From the IMG/VR virus record IMGVR_UViG_3300025132_000208, positions 1 to 29,069 of that record: a stretch of 29,069 bases of DNA. The stretch is one strand, 5' to 3'. The notes below the pieces were generated by a model. The model worked only from the letters and a program-made list of their open reading frames with translations, did no database searches and was not told the DNA's origin. The position numbers and the translations under genes are program-made. The stretch comes from a virus. Every line of letters starts with the position of its first letter. Positions within the stretch are counted from its first letter, which is position 1. Below, piece after piece: positions 1-9,800 of this stretch.

Positions 1-452
1 ATTGCAGATACTGCAATCATATCTGATGGAATACTATACCTACTGTCACGTATGTGACCATGATTACTTATATCCTCGTCATGCACTAAACCTCTAGGTG
101 TTCTTTGTATAATAGATTCGTTTATTAATTCATGTATTCTTGTAGGAGGAAACTCTGATCTCCAAAATTCATACGTGTCATTAGTCGCTGTGCTTGCAGA
201 GGCAGCAGGAGTAAACGTAAAGGTACCTGTACTACTTGCGTAGTCTGTGACACGCCTTATAAGTCCATCATTTGTCCCTGAAGTAAATACTAACCATCCA
301 CCATTGTACTCGTCATCTCCACCAATCAAAGTTGTGTCTAGCAATGTAGTCGTACTACCATTGCCAGTTGCAGAACTTGATGGTAACTGATCTAAGTTAG
401 CAGCAACAGCTCTTCTTATTTGTTCTCTAGTTCTACTTTGTATAGCAGCCAC
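1..452 (-). CDS. Head-tail connector-like protein, 3' part beyond the window
   Basis: This open frame starts with GTG at 452-450 and runs off the left edge, giving about 150 residues. It begins VAAIQSRTREQIRRAVAANL and contains GGWLVFTSGTNDGLIRRVTD followed by a Ser/Thr/Ala-rich stretch. The start is chosen because an in-frame TAG (the stop of the preceding gene) lies 6 nt upstream and an AAGG-type Shine-Dalgarno sits just before it. It is missed by ATG-only gene finding. Its place after capsid and decoration genes in a TerL-portal-scaffold-capsid order is where phages encode head completion or head-tail joining proteins; that role is inferred from position. Only the N-terminal part is visible. 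Confidence 0.7.
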   Translation of the reverse strand, partial: MAAIQSRTREQIRRAVAANLDQLPSSSATGNGSTTTLLDTTLIGGDDEYNGGWLVFTSGTNDGLIRRVTDYASSTGTFTFTPAASASTATNDTYEFWRSEFPPTRIHELINESIIQRTPRGLVHDEDISNHGHIRDSRYSIPSDMIAVSA

Positions 453-458
453 AATTAC

Positions 459-800
459 CTACCTTGTGTTTCTTTTTTGTCTACGCCATTCGGCTATAGA
501 TTTCATTGCGCCTTTTAAATCATCTAGTTGTGCTTTAGAAACTTGTTTCGGTTGATTCTTTGCTTGTTGCTTTGCTTCTTTTTCTGCTATCTCTGTTTGT
601 TTATGTAACAGTTCTTGAAGTTGACCACCAGTTAATCTACTTGCACCTGGTATATACACAGGTTTATTTTGTGGTCCAACATGAAAAGTCTCTTCTTCAG
701 CAGATCCTAAAATCCTAGATACATCTTTAGAAGAACCAACCTGTTTCAAACCACGCCTTATACCTTCTGATACTGGTAAATATATTTGTCTCTTAGCCAT
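459..800 (-). CDS. Hypothetical virion-module protein (113 aa)
   Basis: This is a leftward gene of the late operon with ATG at 800 and an AGAGGAA ribosome-binding site. I do not recognise a family. The protein has a short N-terminal segment (AKRQIYLPVSEGIRRGL), a charged helical stretch around residues 60-85 rich in Lys, Glu and Gln that could be coiled-coil, and a strongly basic C-terminus (EWRRQKRNTR). It has no membrane segment. It lies between the likely decoration protein and the connector-like gene, so a head-assembly role is plausible but inferred only from context. Confidence 0.7.
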   Translation of the reverse strand: MAKRQIYLPVSEGIRRGLKQVGSSKDVSRILGSAEEETFHVGPQNKPVYIPGASRLTGGQLQELLHKQTEIAEKEAKQQAKNQPKQVSKAQLDDLKGAMKSIAEWRRQKRNTR

Positions 801-820
801 TTTAATTCCTCTATGTTGTA

Positions 821-853
821 ACTAACACCCCCCCCTTAAAGGGGGGTGTTAGT
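821..853. repeat. Long CTAACA hairpin, copy A (C-run / TTTAA / G-run)
   Basis: An inverted repeat sits in the gap between two head genes. The left arm is ACTAACA followed by eight C, the centre is TTAAA, and the right arm is six G followed by TGTTAGT. Thirteen pairs form, with two unpaired C. No T-run follows on either strand, so it is not an ordinary intrinsic terminator. The same design occurs at 15924-15953 and 27828-27863. Confidence 0.85.
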
Positions 854-865
854 AAGTTAAGTCTA

Positions 866-1612
866 TTAGTCTATGTTCAAGAAAGCTAAACAGTAATCTG
901 TGTCGACAGCGTTAATACCCTGGCAAACACCGATTTCTTGTTCATTTTCATCTGTACCATCTCTGTCAAGTTTAATGAACGCTCCTGGTTGACCACTATT
1001 ACCTTCAAGTCTTAGTGGCTCACCTGAAACAGCTGCACCACCCATTAGAATTGATGCAAGTCCATTAGTTTGAACATAACCATATTCACTAGCTGCAAGA
1101 CTTGTGGTTGTTACACCAACTGTTCTTGAAACAACTGTTGTTGGACTAACTACAACTTCGTTGTATGGGTTTTCTATCAAACCTGATAAAGTTGTGCTAT
1201 CTAAAGCGTCAACTAACTTATCATTTTCATCTAGTGTCAATGTAAGTGTTGCACTAGCATCTGCAGCAGGGTGGCTCTTTATACGATAAATCTGACCTTC
1301 ACCAGTTCCATCATTTGTGTAAAGATAACCATCTGAATACTGATTTGCAGTAGCAGCTGTGCCACCTAAAGTAACTGTTACTTCAGATGCTCCAGCAGCA
1401 GCAGCAGCAGTTACCAAGTCCATGTCATGGTTTGCAACCATTTGTTTAGAAGCTACTCCTTTACCTGCAGTAATTGCACCACTACCATTTTTGACGTACT
1501 TAAACTTTCGACCATCTGGCAACTCTAGCACAGTTCCTAAAGCTCTTCGCTTGGCTGTGCTGGTTTCTTTTTCGTCACCAAACTTACCGAATATTGTATG
1601 TGGAAAAGACAT
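866..1612 (-). CDS. Probable head decoration or accessory capsid protein (248 aa)
   Basis: ATG at 1612 has an AGAGGT Shine-Dalgarno. The protein is rich in Ala, Gly, Thr and Val and looks all-beta with many short repeats of the TLTLTLDEN kind; it has an alanine run near residues 69-76 and no membrane segment. The early motif LELPDGRKFKYVKNGSGAIT and the position two genes after the capsid protein fit surface-exposed decoration or stabilisation proteins of HK97-like heads. This function is inferred from composition and gene order. A minor capsid or head-fibre role is the main alternative. Confidence 0.65.
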   Translation of the reverse strand: MSFPHTIFGKFGDEKETSTAKRRALGTVLELPDGRKFKYVKNGSGAITAGKGVASKQMVANHDMDLVTAAAAAGASEVTVTLGGTAATANQYSDGYLYTNDGTGEGQIYRIKSHPAADASATLTLTLDENDKLVDALDSTTLSGLIENPYNEVVVSPTTVVSRTVGVTTTSLAASEYGYVQTNGLASILMGGAAVSGEPLRLEGNSGQPGAFIKLDRDGTDENEQEIGVCQGINAVDTDYCLAFLNID

Positions 1613-1642
1613 TTGAATACCTCTTTCTGTTTTTCCTAGTTA

Positions 1643-1691
1643 GCAGGCTATTAAGTCCTGCGATCGGTCGAAATTAAAGGCTCGTCCGATC
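1643..1691 (-). other. Pair of adjacent stem-loops between two head genes
   Basis: In the gap between the 84-aa and 248-aa genes, GATCGG (1662-1667) pairs with CCGATC (1686-1691), with an inner CGA/TCG helix. Next to it GCAGG (1643-1647) pairs with CCTGC (1657-1661). No T-run follows on the minus strand, so RNA processing or mRNA stabilisation between segments of the late transcript is more likely than termination. Confidence 0.5.
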
Positions 1692-1692
1692 A

Positions 1693-1947
1693 TTACACCT
1701 TATCGTCCAAAACAGCTTTGGCTTTATCAAGGGCAGCATTACTTGTTTTAGCAACAGGTTTACTCTCCTCTTTAACTTCAACTGTTTCTTCAGGAGGACT
1801 TTTGACAAATCCACGTTTCAAGTATACATCAACAAATGTTGCTGGCAAGTTTGGACACTCTACCCATTTCCCTGATGATGATTTTTTCCATAGGGATATT
1901 TTTTTCACTCCCCCTACTGACATACTCATTGTTGCGTCTCTAGCCAT
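1693..1947 (-). CDS. Small hypothetical head-module protein (84 aa)
   Basis: ATG at 1947 is preceded by a strong AGGAGG site. The N-terminal half (residues 12-45) looks like a small beta domain with KKISLWKKSSSGKWVECPNL. The C-terminal half is low-complexity and charged (KSPPEETVEVKEESKPVAKT) and is probably disordered. It lies directly downstream of the major capsid protein. I do not recognise the family. A capsid-associated or cementing role is possible but rests on position only. Confidence 0.7.
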   Translation of the reverse strand: MARDATMSMSVGGVKKISLWKKSSSGKWVECPNLPATFVDVYLKRGFVKSPPEETVEVKEESKPVAKTSNAALDKAKAVLDDKV

Positions 1948-1977
1948 AAAAGCCTCCTGAATTATTTTTATTTTTTA

Positions 1978-2856
1978 TTATGATGCGTTAGTTACTGGGT
2001 TACCAATTTCATACTGTATACCAGCACCTTTAGTATCGTCTACTTCAAAAACTGCATAATCTTCTGTTACTACTACTTCAAAAGCTCGCAAAGAAATATC
2101 TCTATCTCTTTCCTCTCTTCTTTCTCGTGCAGCAAGATGTCCTAGTGCAGTTCTGTCAGCAATAACTCCAACACCTGAAGCACCTTCATGTACTGGAATG
2201 TTACCATCTTCAAAGAAAGGTACTCCAGCAATCTTAACACCAGTATAGTAATCGCTTACTGCTGGGTTATTGAATGCGTCAGGTAGTGGGTATGTTGCTA
2301 ACGTGTTACCAATGCTAGATGCAAGTTTCCAAATAGCATTTGGGTGATGTACTACATAAATATCATTACCAAATTTATCTGCTTTTGCATTTGCAATTAT
2401 AGCAGAAGCATTTGTCAAATTAAGATCTTTGTTATCTTCACCTAAAAGTGTTCCACCATTTAAAGTTGGAAAAAGTGCAATAATATCTGTGTCTTTTTTT
2501 CGAGCCATTGCGTCACCCATCTGGCGACCAATGATTCTAAATACATCTTCGTTGTTTTGTTGTACCAAAGTATCAGTTATGATTACTTTTAGACCTACTT
2601 CAGCTGTTGTGGCTGTAACTGTGGAGACATCAATGTCCTCACTATCAACCATATCAACACCTTCTACTAAGTCCTCAGCATCCATCTGCCCTACTTTTGG
2701 AATTGTTAATTGGAACTCACCTTTGCCTAAGTTAAATTTCTCAATCAAACCTACCATAGGTGCGTTATGCTCTTCTGTGTATCGTGCAGCAGCGAGCATT
2801 ATTCTCGACATATTCTGTAAATTGCCAGTAGTCGAAGTTTGTGTACTGTTTGCCAT
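1978..2856 (-). CDS. Major capsid protein (HK97-like fold expected)
   Basis: This 292-aa protein has ATG at 2856 and a GAGGTAA site. Length, position right after the scaffold-like gene, and internal features all fit an HK97-fold capsid protein: an N-terminal helix-rich segment, a central VTATTAEVGLKVIITDTLVQ strand region followed by a long helix (NNEDVFRIIGRQMGDAMARK), then NDIYVVHHPNAIWKLA and a C-terminal beta domain ending in DYAVFEVDDTKGAGIQYEIG. HK97-like capsid proteins typically carry such a long spine helix. The assignment rests on synteny and pattern, since no catalytic motif exists to confirm it. Confidence 0.82.
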   Translation of the reverse strand: MANSTQTSTTGNLQNMSRIMLAAARYTEEHNAPMVGLIEKFNLGKGEFQLTIPKVGQMDAEDLVEGVDMVDSEDIDVSTVTATTAEVGLKVIITDTLVQQNNEDVFRIIGRQMGDAMARKKDTDIIALFPTLNGGTLLGEDNKDLNLTNASAIIANAKADKFGNDIYVVHHPNAIWKLASSIGNTLATYPLPDAFNNPAVSDYYTGVKIAGVPFFEDGNIPVHEGASGVGVIADRTALGHLAARERREERDRDISLRAFEVVVTEDYAVFEVDDTKGAGIQYEIGNPVTNAS

Positions 2857-2874
2857 TTTAATTTACCTCATTAA

Positions 2875-3729
2875 TTAGCCAAATATAGACAGTCCTAGCT
2901 TTTTAGCAGCTGTTCTTGCCATATCTGTTGTTACGTTTGGATCGCCAGAATTGTATCTGTCGATTACATCTTCTGCATCTGTAGGCGCAACATCAGGTGA
3001 GGGAGAAGCATTAGTCATAGTTTGTGCTGGAGTATTCTTAGCCAATTGTTCTTCTAGTTTTTTAGTTCTAAATAAATTCTTAGCCATTTTTTCCATAACT
3101 GCAGGATTATCAATATCTTGCAGTTCTTGATAAGGAACTTGGTATTGTGCAGCCAGCTCATAAGCCTTTGCAAGTTGAGTGCGTTGATTCATTTCTTGGT
3201 TTTTTCCCTGAATCTCTCTGGCAATTTTAGCATTTTCCATTTTAGCTACATAAGCTTCTTTAGCCATAATAGCATTGTCATTTGCTAACTGCCTTGCCAT
3301 TTGCTCATCTAACCCTTGACTCATATACTTTTGAGTTAGTTGTTGTTCGTAACTTGCAACTTGCTCATCTAATTTATTTAGATTAGCTTGTTCTTCAGCT
3401 TTAATACGCTGTTGTTCTGCTTTTTGCAACTGAGTTTCTAACTCAGCCATCCTCTTATCTGTACTAGACTGATACTTTCTAAACGCTTCACTTGATTGTA
3501 GTTCTGCATTTGCATCAGATGGTTGTTCGGTTTGAGATCTCGACTCTGGTTCATTAACCTGGATAGAGTTATCACTATTTTCTATAGATTCATTTGACTC
3601 CTCAACAACTGGCGTTGGTTCTTCAACTGGAGTTGAAGCATCAGTCGTAGAAGAAGCATTTGTATCTACAGGTATATCAGTAATTTCTACCTGTGATTCT
3701 TTCCCTGCATCATTTTGCTCTGTTACCAT
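2875..3729 (-). CDS. Capsid scaffolding protein
   Basis: The protein of about 284 aa has the composition of a scaffold. The N-terminal ~80 residues are acidic and Ser/Thr/Pro-rich (for example DASTPVEEPTPVVEES). A long Gln/Glu/Lys/Ala-rich coiled-coil spans about residues 85-190, and a basic helical C-terminus follows. I use the ATG at 3729 (MVTEQNDAG) because GGGAG lies 8-9 nt upstream; a GTG at 3756 in the same frame lacks a good site and overlaps the CTAACAGGTGTTAG dyad. It sits immediately before the capsid gene, as scaffolds usually do, and would direct procapsid assembly. No protease gene is visible nearby. Confidence 0.8.
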   Translation of the reverse strand: MVTEQNDAGKESQVEITDIPVDTNASSTTDASTPVEEPTPVVEESNESIENSDNSIQVNEPESRSQTEQPSDANAELQSSEAFRKYQSSTDKRMAELETQLQKAEQQRIKAEEQANLNKLDEQVASYEQQLTQKYMSQGLDEQMARQLANDNAIMAKEAYVAKMENAKIAREIQGKNQEMNQRTQLAKAYELAAQYQVPYQELQDIDNPAVMEKMAKNLFRTKKLEEQLAKNTPAQTMTNASPSPDVAPTDAEDVIDRYNSGDPNVTTDMARTAAKKLGLSIFG

Positions 3730-3749
3730 TATATTTTTTCTCCCATAAC

Positions 3750-3763
3750 CTAACACCTGTTAG
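3750..3763. promoter_or_regulatory. CTAACA-NN-TGTTAG dyad upstream of scaffold/capsid genes
   Basis: A perfect 6-2-6 dyad lies in the gap before the scaffold gene and reads CTAACAGGTGTTAG on the minus strand, identical to the core at 17161-17174. An overlapping outer inverted repeat (TAACCTA at 46-52 and TAGGTTA at 68-74 of the 3700s) would compete with it as RNA. The form is that of an operator for a dimeric helix-turn-helix protein or of a small RNA hairpin. Confidence 0.6.
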
Positions 3764-3812
3764 ATGGTAGGTTACAATTGTTTAGGTTTCTATATAAATC
3801 ATAATTGAATAT

Positions 3813-6800
3813 TTATCTATTTGCAACTGTTTGTTGATATGTTGTTCCCCCTACTTCTCTTTGCAACTCTCTAACTTCATCAAACCTGGAAGGATCTGTA
3901 GGTGATATATTACCCATGTGTAGTTTAGTAATTTTTTGCTGTATTCTAAACGACATTGCTACCTCTCTTGTAAAGTTTGTATTTAGTTGAAAAAATTGCA
4001 AAGGGAAAGGAGTAGTATATTTGTTTGCTAAAATAAATTCTCTTTCTTCAGGAGTCAATCTATTCAAATATCTTGCCAAAAGATTTTCAGCTCTATCATA
4101 GTCTCCATCAAAAGTAGCTTTATCATAAATACTTTGTTGGTAATCATAATAACCTTTTGATGCTAACTTAAATTCTCTCAAAGGATCAGTTTCAGATATT
4201 GTAAATTCATCCCTAGATGGCACACCAAATGTAGCTAAATTAATTCCTCTTTTTATAGTTTTCATTCTTGAGTGTGCATTTCTAATTTCCCTAGATTTTT
4301 CACTTCTGTTTAATTTAGGGTTGGCTAAAATTATCATCATTGTATCTTGGAAATCTGAATGAAGTGATGCAACCTGTTCTGTGTATTCATTAGGAGAAAA
4401 TCTACTTGCATTGTAATAAAGAATATCTGTGTAATCTTGTTCAAACTCCCACAACTCATTATATTGCCTTCTAAATTCTGATTGAGCTACAGTATTTTTA
4501 TTAGGGTATACAGACATATTCATACCCATAAAAGCAGGCAATGCAAGTGCAAGTGCTGCATTTTGACCTTCTAATCTAGCAAGTTCTGTAATTTCTTGTA
4601 TAAACAAAGGTGCAAACTCTTGTATACTTTCAACATCTGTTGGAATAAAAGCATCTGCAGCGCTAGTAATTTCATCTCCATAAAAATCCTGCCCTGTTGT
4701 AAGACTAACAATACTTCTTGCACCTGGGCTAAGTTTAGTTCCTAAAAAGTTTACAATAATTTCAGTAGTCTCAGTTTGATAAGGTTGCCCTGTTTGAGAT
4801 AACAATTCACCATTAGGAGCTGTATTATGAACAACTCTATTGATAAGTCTTAAGACAGGTCCCATACCTGCAGTCAAATCTATATTTATATTATCTTTTT
4901 TTAGTTTCAAAAAATTACTTTTACGTGAATCCATTTCTACATTAAAACCATTCAAAACTAAAAGGCTACCTATGCCTGTAACAACTGACGCAAAACCTAT
5001 CATGTCTTTTGCCATTTTACTTGCAATAGATGTATCTGATCTTGAATTTCTTATTACTTCATTGAAAAATAAAACAGGAACTTGAAATCGTGAAGCTACC
5101 CATCTTGGTGCTAACGCCACAGCATTTAGTTCTCCTGCAATTTTTTGCAACCCACCTAACTCTCCTCTACCAGTTCCAGCATTTACAAAACGAACATATT
5201 TTTTCATTTTGTCATTGATTATGTCTTTTGAATCTCCACTATTTTTCAAAACATTATAATAATCTTTAGTTAGCCTATATCTAATTGTATTCAAAAATGC
5301 AGTATGAAATCTTTCACCTGCTCTTATCAAATTACCTACACCAGGAACTTTCTTAATCCAGTTAGATATAAAAGCTTCTTCCCTCAAAGATAAAGGACTA
5401 TCTGGATCTGCAATATACAAACCATAACCTGTACCTTCATCTACGTTAGTTATAGGATTTATAGCTCTGTAATCACTAGGTGTAGTAAACCTAGAAAAAT
5501 CAGGATCTTTATATATGTTAGCCATTGCTCGATTATAATTTGTACTGCTATAAAAAGTTTTCATTGATTTAGCTATATCATTTACATACTTTACAGGATT
5601 CCCACTAAACAACAAACCTTGATTAAATACTGATCCTAAATCTCCACCCAAAACTAACATTCTAGGAATATTTAAAATTTCCACTAAAGAAGTAGTTAGT
5701 TTTTGTCTCAGGCTCATATTAGTAAATTTATCTAATTGTCTTTGCCTTTTTACTGCAGCTATAGCAGCATCATCTAAACCAAAAACCCTAGCCAAAGCAT
5801 TAGCTTCTGTTCTAGTAAGCGCTTCTCCTGCAATATCTAAAGTTTCTTCAAGTTTATCTACACCTATTGGTCCAAATTCATCTATATCACTAAGTTTTAT
5901 ACCTGTTATTTTTTGCAACGCTGAAAGAATATTTAAATGATCAAAAGATCTTATATTTCCTGTTTTTGTTATAGTAAATCTATTGGCGTATGCAAGTAAA
6001 CCTTTAAACTCTTCATAAGACATATCTAAGGGTTCAAATCCTAATTTAGCAAACTGACCACGTGCGCCACCATAAGCATTTTTAGCCTGTATAACAGGAT
6101 CTTCTGAAGATCTAAGACCTTTACCAATTTTTTTAGCCTGACCTTTTCTAAACTCAGTCAAATCTTTTTCATTTCTTTTTATAAGCACAGCTGCTTGATC
6201 AATTAATGCTGGTAATCTTTTTACAACTTCAGAACCTATAACAAAAAACCCTTCAGGAGTTATTTCTCCATTATTAAATAATTTACTATCTCCAGACTCT
6301 CTAACTTGTTTAACTGTTCTAGGAACAATACCTTGCAATATTGCAGGGATTTCTTTATTCGCACTATGGTAAGTTAAGGTTTCATTGATGTAAGCATCTT
6401 CACTATCAAAACCTTTAAAAATACCTGTCAATCTTTTTATAAGATTTATAATTGTTTGCCCTAATGACGTAACAGTTTGTTCTATATTTTTATCATCTAT
6501 AAGTTTCTTACTTGTATTTTTCCCTTTAGCACCCTTATTAAGGTCTCTTAATATCTTTCTTCCATCTTGAGTTTCAAAAGATTTTCTAGTATTATTACTT
6601 CTTGAAAAAGATAACTCATTTTTTCTATTAGGATTTTCAGTTCGCCTTACAAAATTTTTATTAATATTAACATCATCACCAACTAATATTATTTGTCTAT
6701 GTATTCCATTTGTATTTTGCTGTCCAGCTAGCCATGTTATACCATCTACACCTGAATCTTGATAAAGTTTATTCAAGCCATCTAACTTTTTATTTCCTTT

Positions 6801-9800
6801 AGAAAATTTTACTCTGTTATTTTTATAACTTTGTACTATATCTTCTATGAAATAACTATTTTTCTTTAGTAATAAAGATTGACTTATAAATTGTTCATTA
6901 GTATTTGCTGTCCTTGCAACAATAGGATCTACAACTAAATTAAGATCTAAAGACCTATCAATACGTTTACTAAAATCTTTTACAATAAACCATTCTGCTG
7001 CTTTAGCAATTTCAAGAGCAGCAATATTTGATTCTCTTTCTTTTTGAATAGCTTTTGTTTGTAAAGGATATTTTTGCGTAGCAGAAATAAACCTAGTATC
7101 TCCTAATTGTTCATCAGACAATTTTGTAAACGCTGTTATGTAGGCATCATGTAATCTAAAATCGTTATCCCCAAACAAAACATTGCCATATGTTGTTCTT
7201 ACATAATTATCAGTAGGATAATAATCATAAGGATTTGATGATAATCTTCTAGAAGGAAATTGAGTTTCAAATAAATCATTAACTTTCATTAAATCTTTTA
7301 TTATTTTATTATCTTTAGGATCAAAAAATCTCATAGGAACTGCAGTAGAATCACTAAGTAAATCTATAACTGTTCTTACAGTAGCATGAGTACTTATGTT
7401 TTTTGCTAAAAGATTAACATCTAAATTATTATCTATTGCATAAATTTCTTTTTGTTTTAATATCAATTCTTTATAATTTGAATAACCATATTCTCTAGCA
7501 ATAAAATCAACATTATTGTTATAATCTTGTATAACTTTTTCTATTGGCGCACCTATGTAATTATCAAAGTTTAATTCTTTATCAGCATACCTATTTGCAA
7601 GTTGAGTATTATAAAATTTATCCATCAAAGACTCTGCTGCTAGATCTCTGTAATTAGGATCAAGATTGTCAAAAACTCCAAAATTATCTGCACGCAACAC
7701 CCTAGACTCTGGTATTGCAATATTAAATGCTTCAATAGACTGGTTAAATTCATTTAAGCCTGAAGCCTTAGTAAAAGGTTTAGTAGCAAACATATCACCA
7801 GAAAGGTGCATACCAGGTGACAAATAACTGTCAAATATTGGTGTATTAGAATGAATAAAAGAATCGCTTACAGGAAATCCAGTATGAAAAACTAATGCAG
7901 GAGTACCATCTTCATACTTAAATGCACTACCCCTAACAGCAACTTCTTCATCAGGCGTAAGATCATTTAATATTTTTCCATTATCTCTATTTTCAATTAT
8001 CATATCTAAACTTTTTCTAGCTTCGATACTTTGTGTTTGCAAAGTAGTGTAAATAATTATTGGAGAATCATTATCTATTTGAGCAGCTTGTCTAACTATT
8101 TCATCTGTCCCTGATGTATTTTCTAATTGCAAGAGCCGATTTATAACACTTTTATTATTTGGATTTTCTAAAATTTGTTCAGCAAAAGGTTTAGATATAC
8201 TAGATAATAATTTAGTTTCCATATTAGGTATTTTTGCACTATTAATTTCTATTGTTTTTTGTACATCTATAGTTTCAAAATTTCTCATACCTGCAAAATT
8301 ATCTGCATTGATAGCATCTTTATTAAAATAATTCAAAGCATATTCAAACAAATCATTTGCTTTTGTTCTTAACACTTGTGTTGGTAAATCAGCATTTAAG
8401 TCAGCATTGATAAGTGTAGAAATAATTGTTGCAGGTTGCTGTGTAATAATTTCCCTAGAAGATCCAAATAATTGAGGCATTATATTTCCTTCAACTATAT
8501 TATCCAAAACTATTTTAAAATCATCATACGCAGATTCTAAAACTTCATCTGTAACACCTGACAAATCTACTGCAATATTTTCTTTTCTGAAAACTTTATC
8601 AAATAAAGCTTTTAGTGTTTTTGCTAATTGAATAAATATATTATCGTATTTACTTATAAAGTTTGGATCAGTTACTTTTTGTAATCCCCAATAAGAAAAC
8701 AAATCTGCAAATGCTTCATGAACATCAGTAACAAAGTTTACATTTGGTTTAGAAGCATACTTGAATGTGTATATATTGTCCCAGTTTCTAAAATTAATCA
8801 AATCTAATTTATCTAAATCACCTTTATTAGTTATTGGATCTTCTAACAATTTTCTTTTTTGAATTATTTGATTTTTTATTGCTACAGATAAATCATCAAA
8901 CTCTTGTTGAGGCAATGCTCTAAATACATCTGGGAGTGTTGCATGAGCAAATTCATGTATCAAGGTTGCAAGGTCATCTACTTCATCTATACCTTTTTGA
9001 AACAATTGTATTGTAGATGCAAACCTTGGCATTGGATCTGCATACCTTAATATATTTCCATCAATTACTTGAGATAAACTTCCTACTGGATGTGTAACTG
9101 TTCTTCCCATTCCATAAGGTGAATTTAAATCTACATTCTTTGGATCAACTTGGTCAGAAATACCTCTAATTGCAAACTTGATATATTCTTGCTCTCCTAA
9201 ACCTAAGGAACTTGCTAAAAATTTTAGTAGAGGACTAAAAACTTCTTTAGTTGTTTGCCTGGAAGCCTGACTAATATTCAAAACCTCACCCACACCATCT
9301 ATGTAGTCATCAATGTTTTCAACTTTTTTGGTAATTTCTTTACCACGAATTTTAGCATTGATTGTATTTTCTGATGGGTTGAACCTAGCAAGAGATGGTT
9401 CAGTTTCACCTATTCTATTTATTCCTCTTTGTTCTTTAAAATCTCTTATAGCTTCTAATGAACGCCTTACATTATCTGCTCTTTGCAAATTAAAATCACT
9501 AGGAGATCTTCTTAAAATACCTTCTTGCAAAATCAATCTAGGTTCATCAATTACTGTAAATAAATCTCCTGGTAATCCTAAGTCAGATGGTGGAAAATTT
9601 ATATCTCCATAAGTAATTGGTCCAGACTCTCCAGCTTGCTGTAATTCTTGAGAGGTTCTTCTAACTGGATTAGCTAAAGGCTGATCAGATAATGCTCCTA
9701 AGGTAAAATCAAAAGCAGCAGCATTTTGTTGCTCAGGAGTTACTGCGTTTCTAGCAAAAGATATTTCTTCTAACGATAGTTGGTTAGAACCAGGAACATC

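Noticed and set aside
3729-3756. Upstream GTG start for the scaffold protein
   Set aside because: The GTG overlaps the CTAACA dyad and has no good ribosome-binding site, while the ATG at 3729 does.
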